NCBI RefSeq assembly: GCF_029227915.1
Contig: NC_079888.1
Location: 23,478,001 to 23,542,000, forward strand
From: Hydractinia symbiolongicarpus
Taxonomy: Eukaryota; Cnidaria; Hydrozoa; Anthoathecata; Hydractiniidae
DNA: 64,000 nucleotides
Direction of reading: 5' to 3'
Below are positions 22,714-36,029 of the stretch, one piece after another (position 1 is the first letter of the stretch; each line of letters begins with the position of its first letter). The notes under the pieces are model-generated. The model was not told the origin of the DNA, made no database searches, and was given only the letters and a program-made list of their open reading frames with translations. The translations under genes and the position numbers were made by a program.

Positions 22714-23830
22714 GCGTTTTAGTGGTGAAAAAAAAATTTAAAAAATCGTTCGTGAAATGAGTTTACTCCCTGGGTACTTTCTTTGTATACTTTTTGACTA
22801 TACGGGCCAAGCCCGGGATTTACGGGAAAACGCGGGATTTCGTTTGCCGGCGATTAAACTTCTTTTATTCAGCGTCTCATCAAAAATGAAAACATTTTTA
22901 AAAACTACAAGTCTCATGCGTTTTAGTGGTGAAAAAGTAATTTAAAAAATCGTTCGGGAAATGAGTTTACTCCCTGGGTACTTTCTTTGTATACTTTTGA
23001 CTATACGGGCCAAGCCCGGGATTTACGGGAAATCGCGGGTTTTCGTTTGCCGGCGATTAAACTTCTTTTATTCAGCGTCTCATCAAAAATGAAGACATTT
23101 TTAAAAACTACAAGTCTTATGCGTTTTAGTGGTGAAAAAATAATTTAAAAAATCGTTCGGGAAACGAGTTTACTCCCTGGGTACTTTCTTTGTATACTTT
23201 TGACTATACGGGCTAAGCCAGGATTTACGGGAAATCGCGGGTTTTTGTTTGCCGGCGATTAAACTGCTTTTAGTCAGCGTCTCATCAAAAATGAAAACAT
23301 TTTTGAAAACTACAAGTCTCATGCGTTTTAGTGGTGAAAAAGTAATTTAAAAAATCGTTCGGGAAATGAGTTTACTCCCTGGGTACTTTCTTTGTATACT
23401 TTTGACTATACGGGCCAAGCCCAGGATTTACAAGAAATAGCGGGTTTTCGTTTGCCGGCGATTAAACTTCTTTTATTCAGCGTCTCATCAAAAATGAAAA
23501 CATTTTTGAAAACTACAAGTCTCATGCGTTTTAGTGGTGAAAAAAAAATTTAAAAAATCGTTCGTGAAATGAGTTTACTCAATGGGTACTTTCTTTGTAT
23601 ACTTTTGACTATACGGGCCAAGCCCGGGATTTACGGGAAAACGCGGGATTTCGTTTGCCGGCGATTAAACTTCTTTTATTCAGCATCTCCTCAAAAATGA
23701 AAACATTTTTAAAAACTACAAGTCTCATGCGTTTTAGTGGTGAAAAAGTAATTTAAAAAACCGTTCGGGAAATGAGTTTACTCCCTGGGTACTTTCTTTG
23801 TATACATTCGACTATGCGGGCCAAGCCCCG

Positions 23831-25860
23831 GATATACGGGAAAACGCGGGATTTAGTTTGCCGGCGATTAAACTTCTTTTATTCAGCGTCTCATCAAAAA
23901 TGAAAACATTTTTGAAAACTACAAGTCTCATGCGTTTTAGTGGTTAAAAAAAAATTTAAAAAATCGTTCGTGAAATGAGTTTACTCCCTGGGTACTTTCT
24001 TTGTATACTTTTGAATATACGGGCCAAGCCCGGGATTTACGGGAAAACGCGGGATTTCGTTTGCCGGCGATTAAACTTCTTTTATTCAGCGTCTCATCAA
24101 AAATGAAAACATTTTTAAAAACTACAAGTCTCATGCGTTTTAGTGGTGAAAAAGTAATTTAAAAAATCGTTCGGGAAATGAGTTTACTCCCTGGGTACTT
24201 TCTTTGTATACTTTTGACTATACGGGCCAAGCCCGGGATTTACGGAAAATCGCGGGTTTTCGTTTGCCGGCGATTAAACTTCTTTTATTCAGCGTCTCAT
24301 CAAAAATGAAAACATTTTTAAAAACTACAAGTGTCGTGCGTTTTAGTGGTGAAAAAGTAATTTAAAAAATCGTTCGGGAAATGAGTTTACTCCCTGGGTA
24401 CTTTCTTTGTATACATTCGACTATGCGGGCCAAGCCCCGGATTTACGGGAAAACGCGGGATTTAGTTTCCCAGCGATTAAACTGCTTTTAGTCAGCGTCT
24501 CATCAAAAATGAAAACATTTTTGAAAACTACAAGTCTCATGCGTTTTAGTGGTGAAAAAGTAATTTAAAAAATCGTTCGTGAAATGAGTTTACTCACTGG
24601 GTACTTTCTTTGTATACTTTTGACTATACGGGCCAAGCCCGGGATTTACGGGAAAACGCGGGATTTCGTTTGCCGGCGATTAAACTTCTTTTATTCAGCG
24701 TCTCCTCAAAAATGAAAACATTTTTAAAAACTACAAGTCTCATGCGTTTTAGTGGTGAAAAAGTAATTTAAAAAACCGTTCGGGAAATGAGTTTACTCCC
24801 TGGGTACTTTCTTTGTATACATTCGACTATGCGGGCCAAGCCCCGGATATACGGGAAAACGCGGGATTTAGTTTGCCGGCGATTAAACTTCTTTTATTCA
24901 GCGTCTCATCAAAAATGAAAACATTTTTGAAAACTACAAGTCTCATGCGTTTTAGTGGTTAAAAAAAAATTTAAAAAATCGTTCGTGAAATGAGTTTACT
25001 CCCTGGGTACTTTCTTTGTATACTTTTGAATATACGGGCCAAGCCCGGGATTTACGGGAAAACGCGGGATTTCGTTTGCCGGCGATTAAACTTCTTTTAT
25101 TCAGCGTCTCATCAAAAATGAAAACATTTTTAAAAACTACAAGTCTCATGCGTTTTAGTGGTGAAAAAGTAATTTAAAAAATCGTTCGGGAAATGAGTTT
25201 ACTCCCTGGGTACTTTCTTTGTATACTTTTGACTATACGGGCCAAGCCCGGGATTTACGGAAAATCGCGGGTTTTCGTTTGCCGGCGATTAAACTTCTTT
25301 TATTCAGCGTCTCATCAAAAATGAAAACATTTTTAAAAACTACAAGTGTCGTGCGTTTTAGTGGTGAAAAAGTAATTTAAAAAATCGTTCGGGAAATGAG
25401 TTTACTCCCTGGGTACTTTCTTTGTATACATTCGACTATGCGGGCCAAGCCCCGGATTTACGGGAAAACGCGGGATTTAGTTTCCCAGCGATTAAACTGC
25501 TTTTAGTCAGCGTCTCATCAAAAATGAAAACATTTTTGAAAACTACAAGTCTCATGCGTTTTAGTGGTGAAAAAGTAATTTAAAAAATCGTTCGTGAAAT
25601 GAGTTTACTCACTGGGTACTTTCTTTGTATACTTTTGACTATACGGGCCAAGCCCGGGATTTACGGGAAAACGCGGGATTTCGTTTGCCGGCGATTAAAC
25701 TTCTTTTATTCAGCGTCTCCTCAAAAATGAAAACATTTTTAAAAACTACAAGTCTCATGCGTTTTAGTGGTGAAAAAGTAATTTAAAAAACCGTTCGGAA
25801 AATGAGTTTACTCCCTGGGTACTTTCTTTGTATACATTCGACTATGCGGGCCAAGCCCCG
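23831..25860 (+). repeat. Tandem duplication of a 5-monomer block (period 1,015 bp)
   Basis: The offset is exactly 5 x 203. CCCGGATATACGGG (near 23,827 and 24,842), TTTAGTGGTTAAAAA (near 23,936 and 24,951), TTGAATATACGGG (near 24,011 and 25,026) and AAGTGTCGTGCG (near 24,330 and 25,345) recur in both copies. Similarity extends slightly to the left of the block. Confidence 0.88.
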
Positions 25861-27710
25861 GATTTACGGGAAAACGCGGGATTTAGTTTGCCGGCGATTA
25901 AACTTCTTTTATTCAGCGTCTCATCAAAAATGAAAACATTTTTAAAAACTACAAGTCTCATGCGTTTTAGTGGTGAAAAAGTAATTTAAAAAATCGTTCG
26001 GGAAATGAGTTTACTCCCTGGGTACTTTCTTTGTATACTTTTGACTATACGGGCCAAGCCCGGGATTTACGGAAAATCGCGGGTTTTCGTTTGCCGGCGA
26101 TTAAACTTCTTTTATTCAGCGTCTCATCAAAAATGAAAACATTTTTAAAAACTACAAGTCTCATGCGTTTTAGTGGTGAAAAAGTAATTTAAAAAATCGT
26201 TCGGGAAATGAGTTTACTCCTTGGGTACTTTCTTTGTATACATTCGACTATGCGGGCCAAGCCCCGGATTTACGGGAAAACGCGGGATTTAGTTTGCCAG
26301 CGATTAAACTGCTTTTAGTCAGCGTCTCATCAAAAATGAAAACATTTTTGAAAACTACAAGTCTCATGCGTTTTAGTGGTGAAAAAGTAATTTAAAAAAT
26401 CGTTCGGGAAATGAGTTTACTCCCTGGGTACTTTCTTTGTATACTTTTGACTATACGGGCCAAGCCCGGGATTTCCGGGAAATAGCGGGTTTTCGTTTGC
26501 CGGCGATTAAACTTCTTTTATTCAGCGTTTCATCAAAAATGAAAACATTTTTGAAAACTACAAGTCTCATGCGTTTTAGTGGTGAAAAAAAATTTAAAAA
26601 ATCGTTCGTGAAATGAGTTTACTCACTGGGTACTTTCTTTGTATACTTTTGACTATACGGGCCAAGCCCAGGATTTACGGGAAAACGCGGGATTTCGTTT
26701 GCCGGCGATTAAACTTCTTTTATTCAGCGTCTCATCAAAAATGAAAACATTTTTAAAAACTACAAGTCTCATGCGTTTTAGTGGTGAAAAAGTAATTTAA
26801 AAAACCGTTCGGAAAATGAGTTTACTCCCTGGGTACTTTCTTTGTATACATTCGACTATGCGGGCCAAGCCCCGGATTTACGGGAAAACGCGGGATTTAG
26901 TTTGCCGGCGATTAAACTTCTTTTATTCAGCGTCTCATCAAAAATGAAAACATTTTTGAAAACTACAAGTCTCATGCGTTTTAGTGGTGAAAAAAAAATT
27001 TAAAAAATCGTTCGTGAAATGAGTTTACTCCCTGGGTACTTTCTTTGTATACTTTTGACTATACGGGCCAAGCCCGGGATTTACGGGAAAACGCGGGATT
27101 TCGTTTGCCGGCGATTAAACTTCTTTTATTCAGCGTTTCATCAAAAATGAAAACATTTTTAAAAACTACAAGTCTCATGCGTTTTAGTGGTGAAAAAGTA
27201 ATTTAAAAAATCGTTCGGGAAATGAGTTTACTCCCTGGGTACTTTCTTTGTATACTTTTGACTACACGGGCCAAGCCCGGGATTTACGGAAAATCGCGGG
27301 TTTTCGTTTGCCGGCGATTAAACTTCTTTTATTCAGCGTCTCATCAAAAATGAAAACATTTTTAAAAACTACAAGTCTCATGCGTTTTAGTGGTGAAAAA
27401 GTAATTTAAAAAATCGTTCGGGAAATGAGTTTACTCCCTGGGTACTTTCTTTGTTTACTTTTGACTATACGGGCCAAGCCCGGGATTTACGGGAAATCGC
27501 GGGTTTTCGTTTGCCGGCGATTAAATTCTTTTATTCAGCGTCTCATCAAAAATGAAAACATTTTTAAAAACTACAAGTCTTAGGCGTTTTAGTGGTGAAA
27601 AAATAATTTAAAAAATCGTTCGGGAAATGAGTTTACTCCCTGGGTACTTTCTTTGTATACTTTTGACTATACGGGCCAAGCCGGGATTTACGGGAAATCG
27701 CGGGTTTTCG
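25861..27710 (+). repeat. Dispersed segment, copy 2
   Basis: About 9 monomers matching 13.2-14.7 kb in class order. It includes ACTCCTTGGGTAC (26,221), a TTCCGGGAAATAGCGGG variant (about 26,472) and CAGCGTTTCATC (about 26,524). The CTTGGG marker is 12,380 bp from its counterpart at 13,841, near 61 monomers. Confidence 0.72.
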
Positions 27711-28114
27711 TTTGCTGGCGATTAAACTTCTTTTATTCAGCGTCTCATCAAAAATGAAAACATTTTTAAAAACTACAAGTCTTATGCGTTTTAGTGGTGA
27801 AAAAATAATTCAAAAAATCGTTCTTGAAATGAGTTTACTCACAGGGTACTTTCTTTGTATACATTCGACTATACGGGCCAAGCCGGGATTTACGGGAAAT
27901 CGCGGGTTTTCGTTTGCTGGCGATTAAACTTCTTTTATTCAGCGTCTCATCAAAAATGAAAACATTTTTAAAAACTACAAGTCTTATGCGTTTTAGTGGT
28001 GAAAAAATAATTCAAAAAATCGTTCTTGAAATGAGTTTACTCACAGGGTACTTTCTTTGTATACATTCGACTATACGGGCCAAGCCCGGGATTTACGGGA
28101 AATCGCGGGTTTTC
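27711..28114 (+). repeat. Single-monomer tandem duplication (period 202 bp)
   Basis: Two adjacent copies share two private changes, TTTGCTGGCG (27,711 and 27,913) and ATAATTCAAAAAATCG (near 27,806 and 28,008). Adjacent monomers elsewhere belong to different classes, so this pair is a recent one-monomer duplication. It is the only clear case I saw in the window. Confidence 0.85.
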
Positions 28115-31100
28115 GTTTTCCGGCGATTAAACCTCGTTCATTAAACGTCTCATCAAAAATGAAAACATTTTTGAAAACTACAAGTCTCATGCGTTGTAGT
28201 GGTGAAAAAAAATTTAAAAAATCGTTCGGGAAATGAGTTTACTCCCTGGGTACTTTCTTTGTATACATTCGACTATGCGGGGCAAGCCCCGGATTTACGG
28301 GAAAACGCGGGATTTAGTTTGCCAGCGATTAAACTGCTTTTAGTCAGCGTCTCATCAAAAATGAAAACATTTTTGAAAACTACAAGTCTCATGCGTTTTA
28401 GTGGTGAAAAAGTAATTTAAAAAATCGTTCGGGAAATGAGTTTACTCCCTGGGTACTTTCTTTGTATACTTTTGACTATACGTGCCATGCCCGGGATTTA
28501 CGGGAAATCGCGGGTTTTCGTTTGCCGGCGATTAAACTTCTTTTATTCAGCGTCTCATCAAAAATGAAAACATTTTTGAAAACTACAAGTCTCATGCGTT
28601 TTAGTGGTGAAAAAAAAATTTAAAAAATCGTTCGTGAAATGAGTTTACTCCCTGGGTACTTTCTTTGTATACTTTTGACTATACGGGCCAAGCCCGGGAT
28701 TTACGGGAAAACGCGGGATTTCGTTTGCCGGCGATTAAACTTCTTTTATTCAGCGTCTCATCAAAAATGAAAACATTTTTAAAAACTACAAGTCTCATGC
28801 GTTTTAGTGGTGAAAAAGTAATTTAAAAAATCGTTCGGGAAATGAGTTAACTCCCTGGGTACTTTCTTTGTATACTTTTGACTATACGGGCCAAGCCCGG
28901 GATTTACGGGAAATCGCGGGTTTTCGTTTGCCGGCTATTAAACTTCTTTTATTCAGCGTCTCATCAAAAATGAAAACATTTTTAAAAACTACAAGTCTTA
29001 TGCGTTTTAGTGGTGAAAAAATAATTTAAAAAATCGTTCGGGAAATGAGTTTACTCCCTGGGTACTTTCTTAGTATACTTTTGACTATACGGGCCAAGCC
29101 GGGATTTACGGGAAATCGCGGGTTTTCGTTTGCCGGCGATTAACCTTCTTTTATTCAGCGTCTCATCAAAAATGAAAACATTTTTAAAAACTACAAGTCT
29201 TATGCGTTTTAGTGGTGAAAAAATAATTTAAAAAATCGTTCTTGAAATGAGTTTACTCACAGGGTACTTTCTTTGTATACATTCGACTATACGGGCCAAG
29301 CCCGGGATTTACGGGAAATCGCGGGTTTTCGTTTTCCGGCGATTAAACCTCTTTCATTAAACGTCTCATCAAAAATGAAAACATTTTTGAAAACTACAAG
29401 TCTCATGCGTTGTAGTGGTGAAAAAAAAATTTAAAAAATCGTTCGGGAAATGAGTTTACTCCCTGGGTACTTTCTTTGTATACATTCGACTATGCGGGCC
29501 AAGCCCCGGATTTACGGGAAAACGCGGGATTTAGTTTGCCAGCGATTAAACTGCTTTTAGTCAGCGTCTCATCAAAAATGAAAACATTTTTGAAAACTAC
29601 AAGTCTCATGCGTTTTAGTGGTGAAAAAGTAATTTAAAAAATCGTTCGGGAAATGAGTTTACTCCCTGAGTACTTTCTTTGTATACTTTTGACTATACGT
29701 GCCAAGCCCGGGATTTACGGGAAATCGCGGGTTTTCGTTTGCCGGCGATTAAACTTCTTTTATTCAGCGTCTCATCAAAAATGAAAACATTTTTGAAAAC
29801 TACAAGTCTCATGCGTTTTAGTGGTGAAAAAAAAATTTAAAAAATCGTTCGTGAAATGAGTTTACTCCCTGGGTACTTTCTTTGTATACTTTTGACTATA
29901 CGGGCCAAGCCCGGGATTTACGGGAAAACGCGGGATTTCGTTTGCCGGCGATTAAACTTCTTTTATTCAGCGTCTCATCAAAAATGAAAACATTTTTAAA
30001 AACTACAAGTCTCATGCGTTTTAGTGGTGAAAAAGTAATTTAAAAAATCGTTCGGGAAATGAGTTTACTCCCTGGGTACTTTCTTTGTATACTTTTGACT
30101 ATACGGGCCAAGCCCGGGATTTACGGAAAATCGCGGGTTTTTGTTTGCCGGCGATTAAACTTCTTTTATTCAGCGTCTCATCAAAAATGAAAACATTTTT
30201 AAAAACTACAAGTCTCATGCGTTTTAGTGGTGAAAAAGTAATTTAAAAAATCGTTCGGGAAATGAGTTTACTCCCTGGGTACTTTCTTTGTATACTTTTG
30301 ACTATACGGGCCAAGCCCGGGATTTACGGGAAATCGCGGGATTTCGTTTGCCGGCGATTAAACTTCTTTTATTCAGCGTCTCATCAAAAATGAAAACATT
30401 TTTAAAAACTACAAGTCTTATGCGTTTTAGTGGTGAAAAAATAATTTAAAAAATCGTTCCGGAAATGAGTTTACTCACAGGGTACTTTCTTTGTATACAT
30501 TCGACTATACGTGCCAAGCCCGGGATTTACGGGAAATCGCGGGTTTTCGTTTGCCGGCGATTAAACTGCTTTTATTCACCGTCTCATCAAAAATGAAAAC
30601 ATTCTTGAAAACTACAAGTCTCATGCGTTTAAGTGGTGAAAAAATAATTTAAAAAGTCGTTCGGGAAATGAGTTTACTCCCTGGGTACTTTCTTTGTATA
30701 CTTTTGACTATACGGGCCAAGCCGGGATTTACGGGAAATCGCGGGTTTTCGTTTGCCGGCGATTAAACTTCTTTTATATAGCGTCTCATCAAAAATGAAA
30801 ACATTTTTAAAAACTACAAGTCTTATGCGTTTTAGTGGTGAAAAAATAATTTAAAACATCGTTCTTGAAATGAGTTTACTCACAGGTTACTTTCTTTGTA
30901 TACATTCGACTATACGGACCAAGCCCGGGATTTACGGGAAATCGCGTGTTTTCGTTTTCCGGCGATTAAACCTCTTTCATTAAGCGTCTCATCAAAAATG
31001 AAAACATTTTTGAAAACTACAAGTCTCATGCGTTTTAGTGGTGAAAAAAAAATTTAAAAAATCGTTCGGGAAATGAGTTTACTCCCTGGGTACTTTCTTT

Positions 31101-31334
31101 GTATACATTCGACTATGCGGGCCAAGCCCCGGATTTCCGGGAAAACGCTGGATTTAGTTTGCCAGCGATTAAACTGCTTTTATTCAGCGTCTCATCAAAA
31201 ATGAAAACATTTTTGAAAACTACAAGCCTCATGCGTTTTAGTGGTGAAAAAATAATTTAAAAAATCGTTCGGGAAATGAGTTTACTCCCTTTGTACTTTC
31301 TTTGTATACATTCGACTATACGGGTCAAGCCCCG
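28115..31334 (+). repeat. Diverged relative of the 16-monomer block at 36-42 kb
   Basis: Shared markers with the later block are GCGTTGTAGTGG (near 28,193 and 29,409), TTTTATATAGCG (ending 30,780; partners end at 38,085 and 41,330) and AATTTAAAACATCG (about 30,848). The offset from the nearer partner is 7,305 bp, near 36 monomers. More differences separate it from the two later copies than separate those from each other. Confidence 0.75.
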
Positions 31335-33420
31335 GATTTACGGAAAAACGCGAGATTTCGTTTGCCGGCGATTAAACTGCTTTTATTCAGCGTCTCATCA
31401 AAAATGAAAACATTTTTTGAAAACTACAAGTCTCATGCGTTTTAGTGGTGAAAAAGTAATTTAAAAAATCGTTCGGGAAATGAGTTTACTCCCTGGGTAC
31501 TTTCTTTGTATACTTTTGACTATACTAGCCAAGCCCGGGATTTACGGGAAATCGCGGGTTTTCGTTTGCCGGCGATTAAACTTCTTTTATTCAGCGTCTC
31601 ATCAAAAATGAAAACATTTTTAAAAACTACAAGTCTCGTGCGTTTTAGTGGTGAAAAAGTAATTTAAAAAATCGTTCGGGAAATGAGTTTACTCCCTGGG
31701 TACTTTCTTTGTATACATTCGACTATGCGGGCCAAGCCCCGGATTTACGGGAAAACGCGGGATTTAGTTTGCCAGCGATTAAACTGCTTTTAGTCAGCGT
31801 CTCATAAAAAATGAAAACATTTTTGAAAACTACAAGTCTCATGCGTTTTAGTGGTGAAAAAGTAATTTAAAAAATCGTTCGTGAAATGAGTTTACTCACT
31901 GGGTACTTTCTTTGTATACTTTTGACTATACAGGCCAAGCCCGGGATTTACGGGAAAACGCGGGATTTCGTTTGCCGGCGATTAAACTTCTTTTATTCAG
32001 CGTCTCCTCAAAAATGAAAACATTTTTAAAAACTACAAGTCTCATGCGTTTTAGTGGTGAAAAAGTAATTTAAAAAACCGTTCGGGAAATGAGTTTACTC
32101 CCTGGGTACTTTCTTTGTATACATTCGACTATGCGGGCCAAGCCCCGGATTTACGGGAAAACGCGGGATTTAGTTTGCCGGCGATTAAACTTCTTTTATT
32201 CAGCGTCTCCTCAAAAATGAAAACATTTTTAAAAACTACAAGTCTCATGCGTTTTAGTGGTGAAAAATTAATTTAAAAAACCGTTCGGGAAATGAGTTTA
32301 CTCCCTGGGTACTTTCTTTGTATACATTCGACTATGCGGGCCAAGCCCCGGATTTACGGGAAAACGTGGGATTTAGTTTGCCGGCGATTAAACTTCTTTT
32401 ATTCAGCGTCTCATCAAAAATGAAAACATTTTTAAAAACTACAAGTCTCATGCATTATAGTGGTGAAAAAGTAATTTAAAAAATCGTTCGGGAAAGGAGT
32501 TTACTCCCTGGCTACTTTCTTTGTATACATTCGACTATGCGGGCCAAGCCCCGGATTTACGGAAAAACGCGGGATTTCGTTTGCCGGCGATTAAACTGCT
32601 TTTATTCAGCGTCTCATCAAAAATGAAAACATTTTTTGAAAACTACAAGTCTCATGCGTTTTAGTGGTGAAAAAGTAATTTAAAAAATCGTTCGGGAAAT
32701 GAGTTTACTCCCTGGGTACTTTCTGTGTATACTTTTGACGATACTAGCCAAGCCCGGGATTTACGGGAAATCGCGGGTTTTCGTTTGCCGGCGATTAAAC
32801 TTCTTTTATTCAGCGTCTCATCAAAAATGAAAACATTTTTAAAAACTACAAGTCTCGTGCGTTTTAGTGGTGAAAAAGTAATTTAAAAAATCGTTCGGGA
32901 AATGAGTTTACTCCCTGGGTACTTTCTTTGTATACATTCGACTATGCGGGCCAAGCCCCGGATTTACGGGAAAACGCGGGATTTAGTTTGCCAGCGATTA
33001 AACTGCTTTTAGTCAGCGTCTCATCAAAAATGAAAACATTTTTGAAAACTACAAGTCTCATGCGTTTTAGTGGTGAAAAAGTAATTTAAAAAATCGTTCG
33101 TGAAATGAGTTTACTCACTGGGTACTTTCTTTGTATACTTTTGACTATACGGGCCAAGCCCGGGATTTACGGGAAAACGCGGGATTTCGTTTGCCGGCGA
33201 TTAAACTTCTTTTATTCAGCGTCTCCTCAAAAATGAAAACATTTTTAAAAACTACAAGTCTCATGCGTTTTAGTGGTGAAAAAGTAATTTAAAAAACCGT
33301 TCGGGAAATGAGTTTACTCCCTGGGTACTTTCTTTGTATACATTCGACTATGCGGGCCAAGCCCCGGATTTACGGGAAAACGCGGGATTTAGTTTGCCGG
33401 CGATTAAACTTCTTTTATTC
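31335..33420 (+). repeat. 6-monomer step repeat (period 1,219 bp), partial
   Basis: ACATTTTTTGAAAAC (31,410 and 32,629), ATACTAGCC (31,522 and 32,741) and CGTCTCCTCA (32,001 and 33,220) keep a 1,219-bp offset. Identity ends near 32,200 and 33,420, so only about four of six monomers are clearly paired. Private changes (TTCTGTGTAT, TTGACGATAC) mark copy 2. Confidence 0.8.
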
Positions 33421-35370
33421 AGCGTCTCATCAAAAATGAAAACATTTTTAAAAACTACAAGTCTCATGCGTTTTAGTGGTGAAAAAGTAATTTAAAAAAT
33501 CGTTCGGGAAATGAGTTTACTCCCTGGGTACTTTCTTTGTATACTTTTGACTATACGGGCCAAGCCCGGGATTTACGGAAAATCGCGGGTTTTCGTTTGC
33601 CGGCGATTAAACTTCTTTTATTCAGCGTCTCATCAAAAATGAAAACATTTTTAAAAACTACAAGTCTCATGCGTTTTAGTGGTGAAAAAGTAATTTAAAA
33701 AATCGTTCGGGAAATGAGTTTACTCCTTGGGTACTTTCTTTGTATACATTCGACTATGCGGGCCAAGCCCCGGATTTACGGGAAAACGCGGGATTTAGTT
33801 TGCCAGCGATTAAACTGCTTTTAGTCAGCGTCTCATCAAAAATGAAAACATTTTTGAAAACTACAAGTCTCATGCGTTTTAGTGGTGAAAAAGTAATTTA
33901 AAAAATCGTTCGGGAAATGAGTTTACTCCCTGGGTACTTTCTTTGTATACTTTTGACTATACGGGCCAAGCCCGGGATTTACGGGAAATAGCGGGTTTTC
34001 GTTTGCCGGCGATTAAACTTCTTTTATTCAGCGTCTCATCAAAAATGAAAACATTTTTGAAAACTACAAGTCTCATGCGTTTTAGTGGTGAAAAAAAAAT
34101 TTAAAAAATCGTTCGTGAAATGAGTTTACTCACTGGGTACTTTCTTTGTATACTTTTGACTATACGGGCCAAGCCCGGGATTTACGGGAAAACGCGGGAT
34201 TTCGTTTGCCGGCGATTAAACTTCTTTTATTCAGCGTCTCCTCAAAAATGAAAACATTTTTAAAAACTACAAGTCTCATGCGTTTTAGTGGTGAAAAAGT
34301 AATTTAAAAAACCGTTCGGGAAATGAGTTTACTCCCTGGGTACTTTCTTTGTATACATTCGACTATGCGGGCCAAGCCCCGGATTTACGGGAAAACGCGG
34401 GATTTAGTTTGCCGGCGATTAAACTTCTTTTATTCAGCGTCTCATCAAAAATGAAAACATTTTTGAAAACTACAAGTCTCATGCGTTTTAGTGGTGAAAA
34501 AAAAATTTAAAAAATCGTTCGTGAAATGAGTTTACTCCCTGGGTACTTTCTTTGTATACTTTTGACTATACGGGCCAAGCCCAGGATTTACGGGAAAACG
34601 CGGGATTTCGTTTGCCGGCGATTAAACTTCTTTTATTCAGCGTCTCATCAAAAATGAAAACATTTTTAAAAACTACAAGTCTCATGCGTTTTAGTGGTGA
34701 AAAAGTAATTTAAAAAATCGTTCGGGAAATGAGTTTACTCACTGGGTACTTTCTTTGTATACTTTTGACTATACGGGCCAAGCCCGGGATTTACGGGAAA
34801 ACGCGGGATTTCGTTTGCCGGCGATTAAACTTCTTTTATTCAGCGTCTCCTCAAAAATGAAAACATTTTTAAAAACTACAAGTCTCATGCGTTTTAGTGG
34901 TGAAAAAGTAATTTAAAAAACCGTTCGGGAAATGAGTTTACTCCCTGGGTACTTTCGTTGTATACATTCGACTATGCGGGCCAAGCCCCGGATTTACGGG
35001 AAAACGCGGGATTTAGTTTGCCGGCGATTAAACTTCTTTTATTCAGCGTCTCATCAAAAATGAAAACATTTTTGAAAACTACAAGTCTCATGCGTTTTAG
35101 TGGTGAAAAAAAAATTTAAAAAATCGTTCGTGAAATGAGTTTACTCCCTGGGTACTTTCTTTGTATACTTTTGACTATACGGGCCAAGCCCGGGATTTAC
35201 GGGAAAACGCGGGATTTCGTTTGCCGGCGATTAAACTTCTTTTATTCAGCGTCTCATCAAAAATGAAAACATTTTTAAAAACTACAAGTCTCATGCGTTT
35301 TAGTGGTGAAAAAGTAATTTAAAAAATCGTTCGGGAAATGAGTTTACTCCCTGGGTACTTTCTTTGTATA
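33421..35370 (+). repeat. Dispersed segment, copy 3
   Basis: About 10 monomers with ACTCCTTGGGTAC (33,727) and CTCCTCAAAA variants (about 34,237 and 34,847). The class order matches 13.2-14.9 kb and 25.9-27.0 kb. The marker lies 7,506 bp after the second copy, close to 37 monomers. Confidence 0.72.
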
Positions 35371-36000
35371 CTTTTGACTATACGGGCCGAGTCCGGGATT
35401 TACGGGAAATCGCGGATTTTCGTTTGCCGGCGATTAAACTTCTTTTATTCAGCGTCCCATCAAATATGAAAATATTTTTGAAAACTACAAGTCTCATGCG
35501 TTTAGTGGTAAAAAAATAATATAAAAAATCGTTCGGGAAATGAGTTTACTCCCTGGGTACTTTCTTTGTATACTTTTGACTATACGGGCCAAGCCCGGGA
35601 TTTACGGGAAATCGCGGGTTTTCGTTTGCCGGCGATTAAACTGCTTTTATTCAGCGTCTCATCAAAAAGGAAAACATTTTTGAAAACTACAAGTCTCATG
35701 CGTTTTAGTGGTGACAAAATAATTTAAAAAGTCGTTCGGGAAATGAGTTTACTACCTGGGTACTTTCTTTGTATACTTTTGACTATACGGGCCAAGCCAG
35801 AATTTATGGGAAATCGCGGGTTTTCGTTTGCCGGCGATTAAACTTCTTTTATTCAGCGTCTCATCAAAAATGAAAACATTTTTAAAAACTACAAGTCTTA
35901 TGCGTTTTAGTGGTCAAAAAATAATTTAAAAAATCGTTCTGGAAATGAGTTTACTCACAGGGTACTTTCTTTGTATACATTCGACTATACATGCCAAGCC
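35371..36000 (+). repeat. Cluster of unusually diverged monomers
   Basis: Three consecutive copies carry many private changes: GCGTCCCATCAAATATG with AAAATATTTTTG, GCGTTTAGTGGTAAAAAA, AATAATATAAAAAATCG, TCAAAAAGGAAAAC, GTGGTGACAAAAT, AAGCCAGAATTTATGGG, GTGGTCAAAAAAT and CTATACATGCC. Adjoining blocks are far more uniform. The cluster sits between dispersed segment copy 3 and the 16-monomer duplication, so it may be an old remnant that escaped homogenisation. Confidence 0.7.
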
Positions 36001-36029
36001 CGGGATTTACGGGAAATCGCGGGTTTTCG

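Larger units (their letters stand above)
22631..23830 (+). repeat. Satellite, mixed classes, no local higher-order period seen
   Basis: About 6 monomers. One copy has an extra T in TATACTTTTTGAC (about 22,788). Others carry ACAAGAAATAGCGGG (about 23,432) and CAGCATCTCCTC (about 23,681), variants shared with the 7.7-12.5 kb block. Nothing other than satellite is present. Confidence 0.8.
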
